From Nematostella vectensis (taxonomy: Eukaryota > Cnidaria > Anthozoa > Actiniaria > Edwardsiidae): 64,000 nt of DNA. The position numbers and the translations under genes are program-made. The stretch lies in the NCBI RefSeq assembly GCF_932526225.1, contig NC_064043.1, positions 310,001-374,000 on the forward strand. The letters are read 5' to 3'. The notes beneath the pieces were generated by a model. The model did not search any database and was not told the DNA's origin. It saw nothing but the letters and a program-made list of their open reading frames with translations. Positions 1-9,989 of this stretch are shown piece after piece. The first letter of the stretch is position 1, and every line of letters starts with the position of its first letter.

Positions 1-205
1 CTATTTTTTGTCATCCACAATCTCGGCGAGCTGTGCGTGGCGTAACCGTATTACAGGTCTGGGATCCTGGTTATTGTCCTCCCCATTAATGCGCGGGATG
101 GGATAACCTTGCAAGAGTGTTGTACAGCATATTCGCTCGGAAATATCGGTGCTTGGGGCCTTCGGGTTCTTTACAGCCTTCCGTAAATGCCTTGTGCTGC
201 CATAC

Positions 206-285
206 CGATTGGGTAATCCGTATGTATGGTTTCCGTTTTGTTCTTCAGACCGGGTTCGATCCCAGGCCAATGGGCTTTTTTTTTA
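206..285 (+). promoter_or_regulatory. tRNA-like segment with B box and T run (unit 1)
   Basis: GGTTCGATCCC at 253-263 is a full match to the Pol III B box, followed by CCAATGGGC and a run of nine T (276-284) that could act as a Pol III terminator. About 40 bp upstream CCGATTGGGTAATCCG gives an imperfect D-arm-like hairpin, but no good A box or cloverleaf is seen. It recurs ~250 bp into every unit with an intact start. It may be a decayed tRNA-derived (SINE-like) head. Confidence 0.35.
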
Positions 286-930
286 GTTCGTTTTTTTTTT
301 CTTTGTGCTGGACCCCCTTAATCCTGATAGGTTTTGCGCAAAAATAATAAAAAAAAAGTGAGTTTGCAAAATAAGTTTGCTAGATTTATTGATTATATGT
401 ATTCAATTTGTTCCTAGGAAGTTAACAAAAAACACAAAGCAAAGAGTTTGAGGAAGTAAACAAGTATGTGAACTTTACTGTTCTATTTGAAGGGGCGCAT
501 TTTGTACAGGGAAACATACATAGAATGCTTAACTGGTGGAGAGGGGAGAGGTAACAGTTTATTGAGCATAATGTCAACAATAGCAGGGGGAAGGGAGGGG
601 CACTCTCTTCATACAATATTGCAGTTGTTACCTATTATTAAATAAGTTTGTAAGATATATTTGTTTATTAAGCAAGGTCTATTTCTGAGACAAGCAAACT
701 CAAGTAAGAGCTGTTGAAATAACAGGTGAGTGTTAAAAAAAAACAATTATCTGATTAGAAAACTAATGTACATTCCTTTGCACCAAATAAGAACAAACTT
801 CATTTTGTTTGTTATTTATGAGGAACGAGATGAGCTCTACAAAGCCATAAAGAAATATGTATTGCTCATCTAAATTATACAAGTAAATAATAATATTAAA
901 AAAGAACTACTGTAAGTATCTAGAGTGGTT

Positions 931-1055
931 TTCATTAACCCGTGAAACAAAGTGTGATAGTTAAACGGTAATAGTTAGTAAAACACAAAAAAGTACAATA
1001 GAATCAGATCACCACAAATTGTAATACGCTAAAGCGTAGTTCACGGGTTAATGAA
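931..1055. mobile_element. Short inverted-repeat element (MITE-like) inside each unit
   Basis: Perfect 16-bp inverted repeats, TTCATTAACCCGTGAA at 931-946 and its inverse at 1040-1055, flanked by GGTT on both sides (927-930, 1056-1059). Just inside the right end TACGCT/AGCGTA makes a subterminal hairpin (1025-1038). It recurs in all units, for example 2933-3057 and 4965-5089, always 125 bp there. Another reading is a piggyBac-like element of 109 bp (939-1047) starting CCC and bounded by TTAA. It has no coding capacity. Confidence 0.6.
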
Positions 1056-1469
1056 GGTTTTGACATTTCAACCTTACATCCACATGAAAGTAATGCCTAA
1101 TATCGAGTGCCCTACAGTAAGTGTTTTGCAGTCAAGTTGTTTTCTGTTAGTAGGTAAAAAATTATTTTAAATAATAGTAATCATAGCTATGGTCACCACT
1201 TACACATATAGCACTTGTAATGAAAAGAAAGAAAAAATATATATATGCAGTCAAACAACAGAATTGCATGATAACCTTGAATATATTGAATAAAGGACTG
1301 CAAAAAAAACATCTTTTGTACTAGTTGCTTGAATTGACCCTTGGCTATTTTTAGCTGAATTCCCCTCCCCCTCTAAAAAAGAAAATAATAATAATAATAG
1401 AAAAAAACTAAAAAGAAAACAAACACAGCAGAGACCCCCACCAACAATTTTGATTTTTTTTTTACTTTC

Positions 1470-1767
1470 CTTTAAAGGGGGAGTGTCATGGTTAAGAGAT
1501 TTGCAATAGCTCTAGAGCCCTGACACAATGAACTTCAGTGAAATTCTAATACTGACTTATGAGCTTTTGGTACATGTGGGAGACTTTAAACAAAACCAAA
1601 AAAATGACCACAAACTGTCCATTTACATAGTTTTCAATATAATATTGCATATTATTTAATAAGGTATTGACAGCTTTTAAAAAGTTCAACTGTTTGTAGA
1701 CACTTAAAAGCCTACAATAAACACTGACTCCAGACATGCGCAGTACTATGCTGCTGCCCCTTTAAAG
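1470..1767. repeat. Spaced inverted repeat CTTTAAAGGGG (unit 1)
   Basis: CTTTAAAGGGG at 1470-1480 and its inverse at 1757-1767, each with TTTTACTT on the outer side; the left copy has about five extra bases (TTTCC). These could be decayed ends of a ~300-bp inverted-repeat element. The interior has no recognised feature. Confidence 0.35.
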
Positions 1768-1949
1768 TAAAATACAGCTTTACTTAGTCAGCGTATACAA
1801 TATTGCGGATTTTGTCAATATTCTAATATGAAGATGTCAATATTCTCCCCCCTTACGTCTTTATTTCTATTTATTTTATGCTTTTCACATGATACCAAAA
1901 CAGCGTCTTTTTTCTTCGCTAATTTGATGTTATGTACACAATAAAAGAG

Positions 1950-1983
1950 ATGCGCCCGTGCGCATGGCGAGTCCCCAAGGGAC
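1950..1983 (+). other. Twin hairpins near unit end (unit 1)
   Basis: ATGCGC-CCGT-GCGCAT (1950-1965) is followed five bases later by GTCCC-CAA-GGGAC (1971-1983). Both occur in almost every unit. Variant forms of the second keep most pairing (GTCGC with GTGAC in units 6 and 9), while some units break the first (ATGCGA in units 13, 24, 27). Confidence 0.5.
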
Positions 1984-2004
1984 CCAAGACGCCCAAATAG
2001 ACCT

Positions 2005-3233
2005 CTATTTTTTGTCATCCACAATCTCGGCGAGCTGTGCGTGGCGTAACCGTATTACAGGCCTGGGATCCTGGTTATTGTCCTCCCCATTAATGCGCCG
2101 GTTGGGATAACCTTGCAAGAGTGTTGTACAGCATATTCGCTCGGAAATATCGGTGCTTGGGGCCTTCGGGTTCTTTACAGCCTTCCGTAAAAGCCTTGTG
2201 CTGCCATACCGATTGGGTAATCCGTATGTATGGTTTCCGTTTTGTTCTTCAGACCGGGTTCGATCCCAGGCCAATGGGCTTTTTTTTTAGTTCGTTTTTT
2301 TTTCTTTGTGCTGGACCCCCTTAATCCTGATAGGTTTTGCGCAAAAATAATAAAAAAAGGGAGTTTGCAAAATAAGCTTGCTAGATTTATTGATTATATG
2401 TATTCAATTTGTTCCTAGGAAGTTAACAAAAAACACAAAGCAAAGAGTTTGAGGAAGTAAACAAGTATGTGAACTTTAATGTTCTATTTGAAGGGGTGCA
2501 TTTTGTACAGGGAAGCATACATAGAATGCTTAACTGGTGGAGAGGGAAGAGGTAAAAGTTTATCGAGCATAATTTCAACAATAGCAGGGGGAAGAGAGGG
2601 GCACTCTCTTCATACAATATTGCAGTTGTTACCTATTATTAAATAAGTGTGTAACATGTCTTTGTTTATTAAGCAAGGTCTATTTCTGAGACAAGCAAAC
2701 TCAAGTAAGGCTGTTGAAATAACAGGCGAGTGTTAAAAGAAAAACAATTATCTGATTAGAAAACTACTGTAGATTCCTTTGCACCAAAATAAGAACAAAC
2801 TTCATTTTGTTTGTTATTTATGAGGAACGAGATGAGCTCTACAAAGCCATAAAGAAATATGTATTGCTCATCTAAATTATACAAGTAAATAATAATATTA
2901 AAAAAGAACTACTGTAAGTATCTAGAGAGGTTTTCATTAACCCGTGAAACAAAGTGTGATAGTTAAACGGTAATAGTTAGTAAAACACAAAAAAGTACAA
3001 TAGAATCAGATCACCACAAAGTGTAATACGCTAAAGCGTAGTTCACGGGTTAATGAAGGTTTTGACATTTCAACCTTACATCCACATGAAAGTAATGCCT
3101 AATATCGAGTGCCCTACAGTAAGTGTTTTGCAGTCAAGTTGTTTTCTGTTAGTAGGTAAAAAAATATTCTAAATAATAGTAATCATAGCTATGGTCACCA
3201 CTTACACATATAGAACTTGTAATGAAAAGAAAG

Positions 3234-3286
<53 letters not shown>

Positions 3287-4035
3287 AAACAACAGAATTG
3301 CATGATAACCTTGAATATATTGAATAAAGGACTGCAAAAAAACATCTTTTGTACTAGTTGCTTGAATTGACCCTTGGCTATTTTTAGCTGAATTCCCCTC
3401 CCCCTCTAAAAAAGAAAATAATAATAATAATAGAACAAAACTAAAAAGAAAACAAACACAACAGAGACCCCCGCCAACAATTTTGATTTTTTTTACTTTC
3501 CTTTAAAAGGGGAGTGTCATGGTTAAGAGATTTGCAATAGCTCTAGAGACCTGACACAATGAACTTCAGTGAAATTCTAATACTGACTTATGAGCTTTTG
3601 GTACATGTGGGAGACTTTAAACAAAACAAAAATAATGACCACAAACTGTCAATTAACATAGTTTTCAATATAATATTGCATATTTTTTAATAAGGTATTA
3701 ACAGCTTTTAAAAAGTTCAACTGTTTGTAGACACTTTAAAGCCTACAAGAATCACTGACTCCAGACATGCGCAGTACTATGTTGCTGCCCCTTTAAAGTA
3801 AAATACAGCTTTACTTAGTCAGCGTAGACAAAATTGCGGATTTTGTCAATATTCTAATATGAAGATGTCAATATTCTCCCCCCTTACGTCTTTATTTCTA
3901 TTTATTTTATGATTTTCACATGATACCAAAACAGCGTCTTTTTTCCTCGCTAATTTGATGTCATGTACACAATAAAAGAGATGCGCCCGTGCGCATGGCG
4001 AGTCCCCAAGGGACCCAAGACGCCCAAATAGACCT
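2005..4035 (+). repeat. Macrosatellite unit 2 (type B)
   Basis: 2,031-bp copy. It differs from unit 1 in the purine-rich stretch (GGAAGAGGTAAAAG instead of GGGAGAGGTAACAG), which is the main marker separating types B and A. It carries a long (TA)n at 3237-3283 that accounts for its extra length. Confidence 0.93.
3237..3283. repeat. (TA)n microsatellite in unit 2
   Basis: 47 bp of alternating A and T at the site where most units have 10-20 bp. Confidence 0.95.
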
Positions 4036-5470
4036 CTATTTTTTGTCATCCACAATCTCGGCGAGCTGTGCGTGGCGTAACCGTATTACAGGCCTGGGAT
4101 CCTGGTTATTGTCCTCCCCATTAATGCGCGGGATGGGATAACCTTGCAAGAGTGTTGTACAGCATATTCGCTCGGAAATATCGGTGCTTGGGGCCTTCGG
4201 GTTCTTTACAGCCTTCCGTAAATGCCTTGTGCTGCCATACCGATTGGGTAATCCGTATGTATGGTTTCCGTTTTGTTCTTCAGACCGGGTTCGATCCCAG
4301 GCCAATGGGCTTTTGTTTTAGTTCGTTTTTTTTTCTTTGTGCTGGACCCCCTTAATCCTGATAGGTTTTGCGCAAAAATAATAAAAAAAAAGTGAGTTTG
4401 CAAAATAGGTTTGCTAGATTTATTGATTATATGTATTCAATTTGTTCCTAGGAAGTTAACAAAAAACACAAAGCAAAGAGTTTGAGGAAGTAAACAAGTA
4501 TGTGAACTTTACTGTTCTATTTGAAGGGGCGCATTTTGTACAGGGAAACATACATAGAATGCTTAACTGGTGGAGAGGGGAGAGGTAACAGTTTATTGAG
4601 CATAATGTCAACAATAGCAGGGGGAAGGGAGGGGCACTCTCTTCATACAATATTGCAGTTGTTACCTATTATTAAATAAGTTTGTAAGATATATTTGTTT
4701 ATTAAGCAAGGTCTATTTCTGAGACAAGCAAACTCAAGTAAGAGCTGTTGAAATAACAGGTGAGTGTTAAAAAAAAACAATTATCTGATTAGAAAACTAA
4801 TGTACATTCCTTTGCACCAAATAAGAACAAACTTCATTTTGTTTGTTATTTATGAGGAACGAGATGAGCTCTACAAAGCCATAAAGAAATATGTATTGCT
4901 CATCTAAATTATACAAGTAAATAATAATATTAAAAGAGAACTACTGTAAGTATCTAGAGTGGTTTTCATTAACCCGTGAAACAAAGTGTGATAGTTAAAC
5001 GGTAATAGTTAGTAAAACACAAAAAAGTACAATAGAATCAGATCACCACAAATTGTAATACGCTAAAGCGTAGTTCACGGGTTAATGAAGGTTTTGACAT
5101 TTCAACCTTACATCCACATGAAAGTAATGCCTAATATCGAGTGCCCTACAGTAAGTGTTTTGCAGTCAAGTTGTTTTCTGTTAGTAGGTAAAAAATTATT
5201 CTAAATAGTAATCATAGCTATGGTCACCACTTACACATATAGCACTTGTAATGAAAAGAAAGAAAAAAATATATATGCAGTCAAACAACAGAATTGCATG
5301 ATAACCTTGAATATATTGAATAAAGGACTGCAAAAAAACATCTTTTGTACTAGTTGCTTGAATTGACCCTTGGCTATTTTTAGCTGAATTCCCCTCCCCC
5401 TCTAAAAAAGAAAATAATAATAATAATAATAGAACAAAACTAAAAAGAAAACAAACACAGCAGAGACCCC
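4036..5470 (+). repeat. Macrosatellite unit 3, left part, split by an LTR element
   Basis: Close to unit 1 (same GCGGGATGGG variant and type A stretch), about 4,035 bp away, so units 1-2 look like a two-unit block with unit 3 starting the next. The copy is broken at 5470 by the LTR retrotransposon and resumes at 10136. Confidence 0.93.
5466..5470. repeat. Target-site duplication, left copy (LTR element)
   Basis: ACCCC directly before the TG of the left LTR; the same five bases follow the right LTR at 10136-10140. Uninterrupted units read GAGACCCCCACC here, so this is a true 5-bp duplication of satellite sequence. Confidence 0.93.
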
Positions 5471-5616
5471 TGTTTCAAGATGTGGGTTAACAGTAGATAA
5501 TCTCACGAGAAGATCAGAGAAAGACAACAACACGAGTGTTTAGCTCTGTAGCCAAGATGGAGGGCTGCATCCGGGACTTTATTGTTCTTACCACAAGGAA
5601 CCCAGATATTGTAACA
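5471..5616 (-). repeat. 3' LTR of the gypsy element
   Basis: 146 bp, identical by eye to the copy at 9990-10135. Read on the minus strand it begins TGTTACAATA and ends CTTGAAACA. It contains an AATAAA polyadenylation signal (plus-strand 5578-5583). It is short for a gypsy LTR. Confidence 0.95.
5578..5583 (-). promoter_or_regulatory. AATAAA polyadenylation signal in 3' LTR
   Basis: Canonical hexamer on the element's sense (minus) strand inside the LTR; the matching copy in the 5' LTR is at 10097-10102. The position inside the LTR fits 3'-end formation of the genomic RNA, inferred from motif and location. Confidence 0.6.
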
Positions 5617-5629
5617 TCCTTTCTCTTTT
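5617..5629 (-). other. Polypurine tract (plus-strand primer)
   Basis: Minus-strand AAAAGAGAAAGGA, thirteen purines ending exactly at the 3' LTR. This is the expected place for the plus-strand DNA primer. The rest of 5630-5780 is untranslated element sequence with no further gene seen. Confidence 0.88.
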
Positions 5630-5780
5630 GAGGAAGTGAAACAGATACTTATAACATAACTAACAATTGTCCTTGCGTATAGCAACGTGCTGATAAACAT
5701 TGTTCTCAGTCCTAGACAAAATGTAAACAATAAGAATAAAAGATACAATCAACTATTTAACATCAGATTAGTCTCTTGTT

Positions 5781-8700
5781 TTAACTCGTGACATAATCCC
5801 TAAGGTAGCTTGGTTGCGTAGTTGTCCGTGAGGATCTCCGTATGGGTATTTTAGGTGGTGTCTGTTCCTCAGCAACCGCATTAGGTGTTTCCACTTGCGC
5901 TGGTGTTTCTGGTGATTGGGTGGTAGTACTAGATTCCATTTCTGCAGGTGGTAGTACTACTTCTGGTTTCCTTGACGACAATTCAGGTTGAGTTTCCGAA
6001 GTTTTCCTTAGATCGATTCGGTTTCTTCTATACTTCCCAGAAGGCGTTTCGATGTCATACGACCTTTCATCGAGTCTCCTAACAACCACACCCTTTTCCC
6101 ATTTTTTGTTGCCTTTTCTAAAAGGTTTCAGTCTGATAGTATCCCCCTCTTGCAAAATTCCAAGATCCTTAGCATTCTTGTTATAGTTCTTACACTGTCG
6201 TTGTTGTTCCAACTTGAGCCGACACCGGTCCTCCTTCAGAAAATCCATTCCCCTAGGTTGGAGTTGTACATCAGTCATGGGTAATATAGATTTAGTTCGA
6301 CGATTGAGAAGGCGTTGGGCTGGGCTGCTTCCTGCTCCTTGGGTTGGTGTGTTTCTTATCTCAAGGAGTGCTAGCTGGGGGTCTGTTTTGTCTTGAGCAC
6401 ATTTTGAGAGCATAGCCTTTGCTGCTTTTACCCCAGACTCAACTTTTCCATTTGCATTTGGATGCCCAGGTGAAGATAGATTATGCTCAAAGTCCCATTC
6501 ATAAGCAAAGTCCTCAAACTCTTTGGCATCAAACTGAGGTCCTCCATCACTGACTAGTTGTACAGGAACACCATATCTTGAGAAGTGTTGTTTCAGTTTC
6601 CTAATCACTGCAGGGGAGTCAGTTTTCTTAAGAAGGTCAACTTCCCAGTATCCACTAAAATAGTCAATTGTTAGTAGGTAGTCTTTGTTGTTCCATGAGA
6701 ATAAATCAACACCAACAATTTCCCATGGTGCTTTAGCTTCTATAGTTATGAGTGTTTCTTTCTGTTGAGCTTTAGCAAATGTTTGACAGGCATCACAAAC
6801 ACTTGCTAGCTGTTTGATTTCTGCAGACATACCAGGCCAAAATATGCATTCACGTGCACGTCTTAACATACTCTCACCTCCAAGATGTGATATGTGGAGA
6901 TGGTCTTTGATCTCCTTACGCATGCTCTCAGGAACGATGACTCGTTCTCCCTTGAAGATCAATCCATCATGTAAGGTCAGTTCATCTCTATATGAAAAGT
7001 ATGGTGTAACCTGAGTAGGCAGTTCCTGTCTCGAGTCTGGCCATCCTTTAAGAATGACTGATTTCAGAGTTTGCAGAGTATCATCCATTTCAGTGGCTTT
7101 CTTTAGCTGTCTAAGCCTTTCTTCTCTAATTCTTAGGTGACCAACAGCATTAATCTTAGCAAAACTATCCTTGTGTTCAGTATCATCAGGCAAGTATGCA
7201 CGAGATAAAGTATCAGCTATGTACATCTCCTTGCCCTTCTTATATACAACTTCAATGTCATACTGTATAAGTCTAAGCATCATACCTTGAAGACGCTTTG
7301 GGGACTTGTGCAGTGGCTTGCGTACAATCATTTCCAGTGGTTTATGATCACTATGCACAATGGTTTTCCGTCCAAACGTATATTGGTGGAAACGTTCCAG
7401 TGAGAACACAATTGCCAGGCACTCTTTCTCAATTTGCGCGTACCCGCATTCCGTAGTAGTAAGGGCACGACTGGCATAACACAGCGGCTTTCCTTCTTGT
7501 AGTAAAACAGTGCCTAAACCAGTGCTCGAGGCATCACATTGAATCACAAGTTCTTTGTCAGGATCATAATAAGCAAGTACAGGAGCTGTAGTCACTAGTC
7601 TCTTTATTTCTTCCATCGCATGATCCTGTTCCTCACTCCATTCCCATTCCACATCTTGTCTAGTGAGTCGACGAATAGGATCCATTACCGTGGAGAGTTG
7701 TGGAAGGAACTTTGCGAGATAAGTTACCATTCCCTGGACACGTCGAGCTCCCTCAACATCAGTGGGGTTTTCCATTTTAAGAATGGCTTCAACTTTCTTC
7801 ATATCAGGTTTTAGACCCTCACTTGTCACGACGTGACCAAGGAACTCAACTTCAGTGGTCTTGAACACACTCTTCTGGTGATTCAGCTTAATGTTATTTC
7901 TAGCACAAACATCAAGTAGATTTCTCAATTTCTCATCATGGTCACCCTCAGAATGTCCATAAACTAGAATGTCATCAGCCACACAGACCACTCCACGAAG
8001 ACCTGATAGACTCTCCATGAGCTTACGCTGGAATATCTCAGAACTGACTTTGAGACCAAATGGGAGACGACACCAACGAAATCTGCCATTCACAGTGATG
8101 AATGTGGTCATGTAACTACTCTCTTCATCAAGTTCACAGTGCCAGTAACCATGAGCAAGATCAAACTTACTGAACAGCTTAGCATTGGCGAGCTCAGGCA
8201 GGATATCATCAATTGTCGGGAGAGGGTATATTTCCCTCTGAAGAGCTTCATTCAAGACTCTTGGGTCAAGACAGATCCTGAGCTGGTCATTCTTCTTCTT
8301 CTGTATAGAGATCTGTGAGCACCATTGAGTTGGCTCAGTTACAGGCTTCAGGACTCCAAGCTTGACAAGGTTGTGTAACTCTTTCTCAAGTGCAGGTTTA
8401 ACACTGATAGGTACTCGTCGTGGTGGACTTTGAGTAGGCACGGCATTGCCATCAACCTTGAGATTTACTTTTCCTGAGAAACATCCTACAGCAGTGTCGT
8501 CAAATACAGCTTTGTATTCAGTCACTAATTCTGTGAATCCATCAGCGACTACATGGACCTGCTTGAAGTTATCATAGTTGACCGTGATGAGCTTCATCTG
8601 TTCCGCTGCTTTTCTGCTAAGCAAGGGTGTTAAATCCTCTTTCACAACTTCAAACATGACATTATACTTCTTCTTCGTAATCAGATTTATAGTGATAATC

Positions 8701-9830
8701 CGACACTTTCCCACTGGTTTAAGAGTAGTTTTGTTGTACATGCTCAGTGTATTTTTCGATTCTTGTAGTTGAGTGTTTTGCGGCACATATTTCTGATTTA
8801 TAACATTGACTGTGGCACCACAATCAACCTGGAATTTGACTCTCCGTCCATCTTTTAGACACATCTCAGCATATAAGGGACCACTAGAGACAGAGTTAAT
8901 TGACTCAGATATGACTGGGCATACCATTTCAGCAGAGGAATCGGAGTCAGATCCGTCGCCAACAGTATGGACTTGTTTCTTGCCACCCAAACTTGGACAG
9001 CAACTCGAGAAATGGTTGGGAGCCTTGCAATTATTGCATCTCTTCCCCCAAGCTTTGCAGAATTCCTTCTTTAGAGTGTGAGAATAGCCACAAAATTTGC
9101 ATTTAGCAGCTTGACGAGGATTCGTGCCTCCAGGTTTACCATTACCGACTGGCTTGTTCCTTTGACCATGTGAAGCTCCTTTTGTTTTTTGCTTGTTTAT
9201 ATTCAATCGGTGTACCTCCTCTTCCTTTCCAGAAATAATCTTCAGTTGATCAGACGTTTTCTCATAACTGTGACAAATGTCAAGTGCTTTCTGTAGAGTG
9301 AGTTTTCCTTCTTGCAGCAGACGCTTTCTGGTATGATCATCTTTCACACCAAAAACCACTCTATCCCTCAGTAAGGAAGTTTTCAAGCACTCACAGAAAT
9401 TGCAAGTCTCGGCCAATGTCTTCAGGCTTGCAACATAGCTGTCAATACTCTCATCAGGTTTCTGGACTCGAGTGTTGAACTTGTACCTCTCGAAGGTCTC
9501 GTTGGTTTCACCAAGTATGTGAGCATCTAGTTTGGTTAGTATATCTTTAGCAGTGTCAGTTTCTACAGGGTCACAGCCATTGTAGATTTGTAAAGCTTCT
9601 ATTCCCATGGTAGAGATCAAGAGAGATTTCTTGAATTGAGGCGAGTGTGAATCGGCGTTAGAGACGATACAATAATGCTGCCACAGCTGTTTCCATATTT
9701 TCCAACTTTCAACTCCATTCTTTGCCAATTTCACGGGCTCAGGCGGTTTGAAGGCATAACCCGGCTGAAAAGATGATGCTGCAGGTGGAGGAGCTGGAGG
9801 AGTCTCTTCAGATTCGCCAGTAGCAGGCAT
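5781..9830 (-). CDS. Gag-Pol polyprotein of a Ty3/gypsy retrotransposon
   Basis: Single 1,349-aa frame carrying all enzymes for copying and integrating the element. Residues 1-240 are a Gag-like region. Next come two Cys/His clusters: Cys244-x2-Cys247-x3-His251-x6-Cys258, and a standard CCHC knuckle Cys265, Cys268, His273, Cys278. The aspartic protease motif is Asp336-Cys-Gly-Ala, with Cys where Thr or Ser is usual. Reverse transcriptase spans about 480-660, with Asp557, LPFGL at 589-593 and the catalytic VADD box at 617-620. RNase H has Asp766, an Ile-Glu-Lys-Glu motif at 800-803 and Asp828. Integrase has a zinc site (His977/979, His982, Cys1012, Cys1015) and Asp1042, Asp1095, Glu1131 with DD35E spacing, then a C-terminal domain near 1225-1275. 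Gag and Pol are fused without a frameshift. The ATG at 9830 lies 159 bp inside the 5' LTR and is the first in-frame Met of the Gag region. No stop or frameshift is seen. Confidence 0.96.
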   Translation of the reverse strand: MPATGESEETPPAPPPAASSFQPGYAFKPPEPVKLAKNGVESWKIWKQLWQHYCIVSNADSHSPQFKKSLLISTMGIEALQIYNGCDPVETDTAKDILTKLDAHILGETNETFERYKFNTRVQKPDESIDSYVASLKTLAETCNFCECLKTSLLRDRVVFGVKDDHTRKRLLQEGKLTLQKALDICHSYEKTSDQLKIISGKEEEVHRLNINKQKTKGASHGQRNKPVGNGKPGGTNPRQAAKCKFCGYSHTLKKEFCKAWGKRCNNCKAPNHFSSCCPSLGGKKQVHTVGDGSDSDSSAEMVCPVISESINSVSSGPLYAEMCLKDGRRVKFQVDCGATVNVINQKYVPQNTQLQESKNTLSMYNKTTLKPVGKCRIITINLITKKKYNVMFEVVKEDLTPLLSRKAAEQMKLITVNYDNFKQVHVVADGFTELVTEYKAVFDDTAVGCFSGKVNLKVDGNAVPTQSPPRRVPISVKPALEKELHNLVKLGVLKPVTEPTQWCSQISIQKKKNDQLRICLDPRVLNEALQREIYPLPTIDDILPELANAKLFSKFDLAHGYWHCELDEESSYMTTFITVNGRFRWCRLPFGLKVSSEIFQRKLMESLSGLRGVVCVADDILVYGHSEGDHDEKLRNLLDVCARNNIKLNHQKSVFKTTEVEFLGHVVTSEGLKPDMKKVEAILKMENPTDVEGARRVQGMVTYLAKFLPQLSTVMDPIRRLTRQDVEWEWSEEQDHAMEEIKRLVTTAPVLAYYDPDKELVIQCDASSTGLGTVLLQEGKPLCYASRALTTTECGYAQIEKECLAIVFSLERFHQYTFGRKTIVHSDHKPLEMIVRKPLHKSPKRLQGMMLRLIQYDIEVVYKKGKEMYIADTLSRAYLPDDTEHKDSFAKINAVGHLRIREERLRQLKKATEMDDTLQTLKSVILKGWPDSRQELPTQVTPYFSYRDELTLHDGLIFKGERVIVPESMRKEIKDHLHISHLGGESMLRRARECIFWPGMSAEIKQLASVCDACQTFAKAQQKETLITIEAKAPWEIVGVDLFSWNNKDYLLTIDYFSGYWEVDLLKKTDSPAVIRKLKQHFSRYGVPVQLVSDGGPQFDAKEFEDFAYEWDFEHNLSSPGHPNANGKVESGVKAAKAMLSKCAQDKTDPQLALLEIRNTPTQGAGSSPAQRLLNRRTKSILPMTDVQLQPRGMDFLKEDRCRLKLEQQRQCKNYNKNAKDLGILQEGDTIRLKPFRKGNKKWEKGVVVRRLDERSYDIETPSGKYRRNRIDLRKTSETQPELSSRKPEVVLPPAEMESSTTTQSPETPAQVETPNAVAEEQTPPKIPIRRSSRTTTQPSYLRDYVTS

Positions 9831-9978
9831 GGCAGAGTACAGAGCAGTGTAGGTTCAATCCACGTGGTCTGAGGTCGAGAGTCGAGCGAGTTTTGAACGC
9901 GAATTTAGCAAGGAAATTCGTCAAAACACAGCCCACAACTTGAAGTTCCAGTTGAGTTCAAGATAAATTAGCTAACCA

Positions 9979-9989
9979 CGCTGCCACCA
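9979..9989 (-). other. Primer-binding site (probably tRNA-Leu)
   Basis: Minus-strand TGGTGGCAGCG begins at the first base after the 5' LTR. TGG is the complement of a tRNA CCA end. From memory some animal tRNA-Leu end in ...CGCUGCCACCA, which would pair over all 11 bases; the exact tRNA is tentative. The leader from here to the ATG (9831-9978) shows nothing else. Confidence 0.75.

Larger units (their letters stand above)
1..2004 (+). repeat. Macrosatellite unit 1 (type A, reference copy)
   Basis: Used here as the reference copy. 1-285 is a GC-richer segment ending in a B-box-like motif and T run. 286-930 is AT-rich with a purine-rich stretch around 538-602. 931-1055 is a terminal-inverted-repeat element. 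A short (TA)n lies near 1237, an A/T tract near 1380-1400, inverted CTTTAAAGGGG motifs at 1470-1480 and 1757-1767, and two hairpins at 1950-1983. The GCGGGATGGG variant near 105 is shared with unit 3 but not unit 2. Confidence 0.93.

Noticed and set aside
131-150. CENP-B box in the satellite unit
   Set aside because: The TTCG...CGG-like stretch near 135 does not fit the required spacing and bases.
1-270. 89-codon minus-strand frame in each satellite unit as a gene
   Set aside because: Many amino-acid changes between copies, frame changed by a T run, no known motif; openness follows from copy similarity.
422-616. 64-codon and 63-codon frames (e.g. 422-616, 1546-1737) recurring in units
   Set aside because: Low-complexity or AT-rich translations with nonsynonymous differences and no start or domain evidence.
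5503-5748. 81-codon minus-strand frame across the 3' LTR
   Set aside because: Overlaps the LTR and polypurine tract; no domain and no counterpart at the other LTR.
6214-9081. Plus-strand frames of 60-91 codons within the LTR element
   Set aside because: Shadows of the minus-strand Gag-Pol frame.
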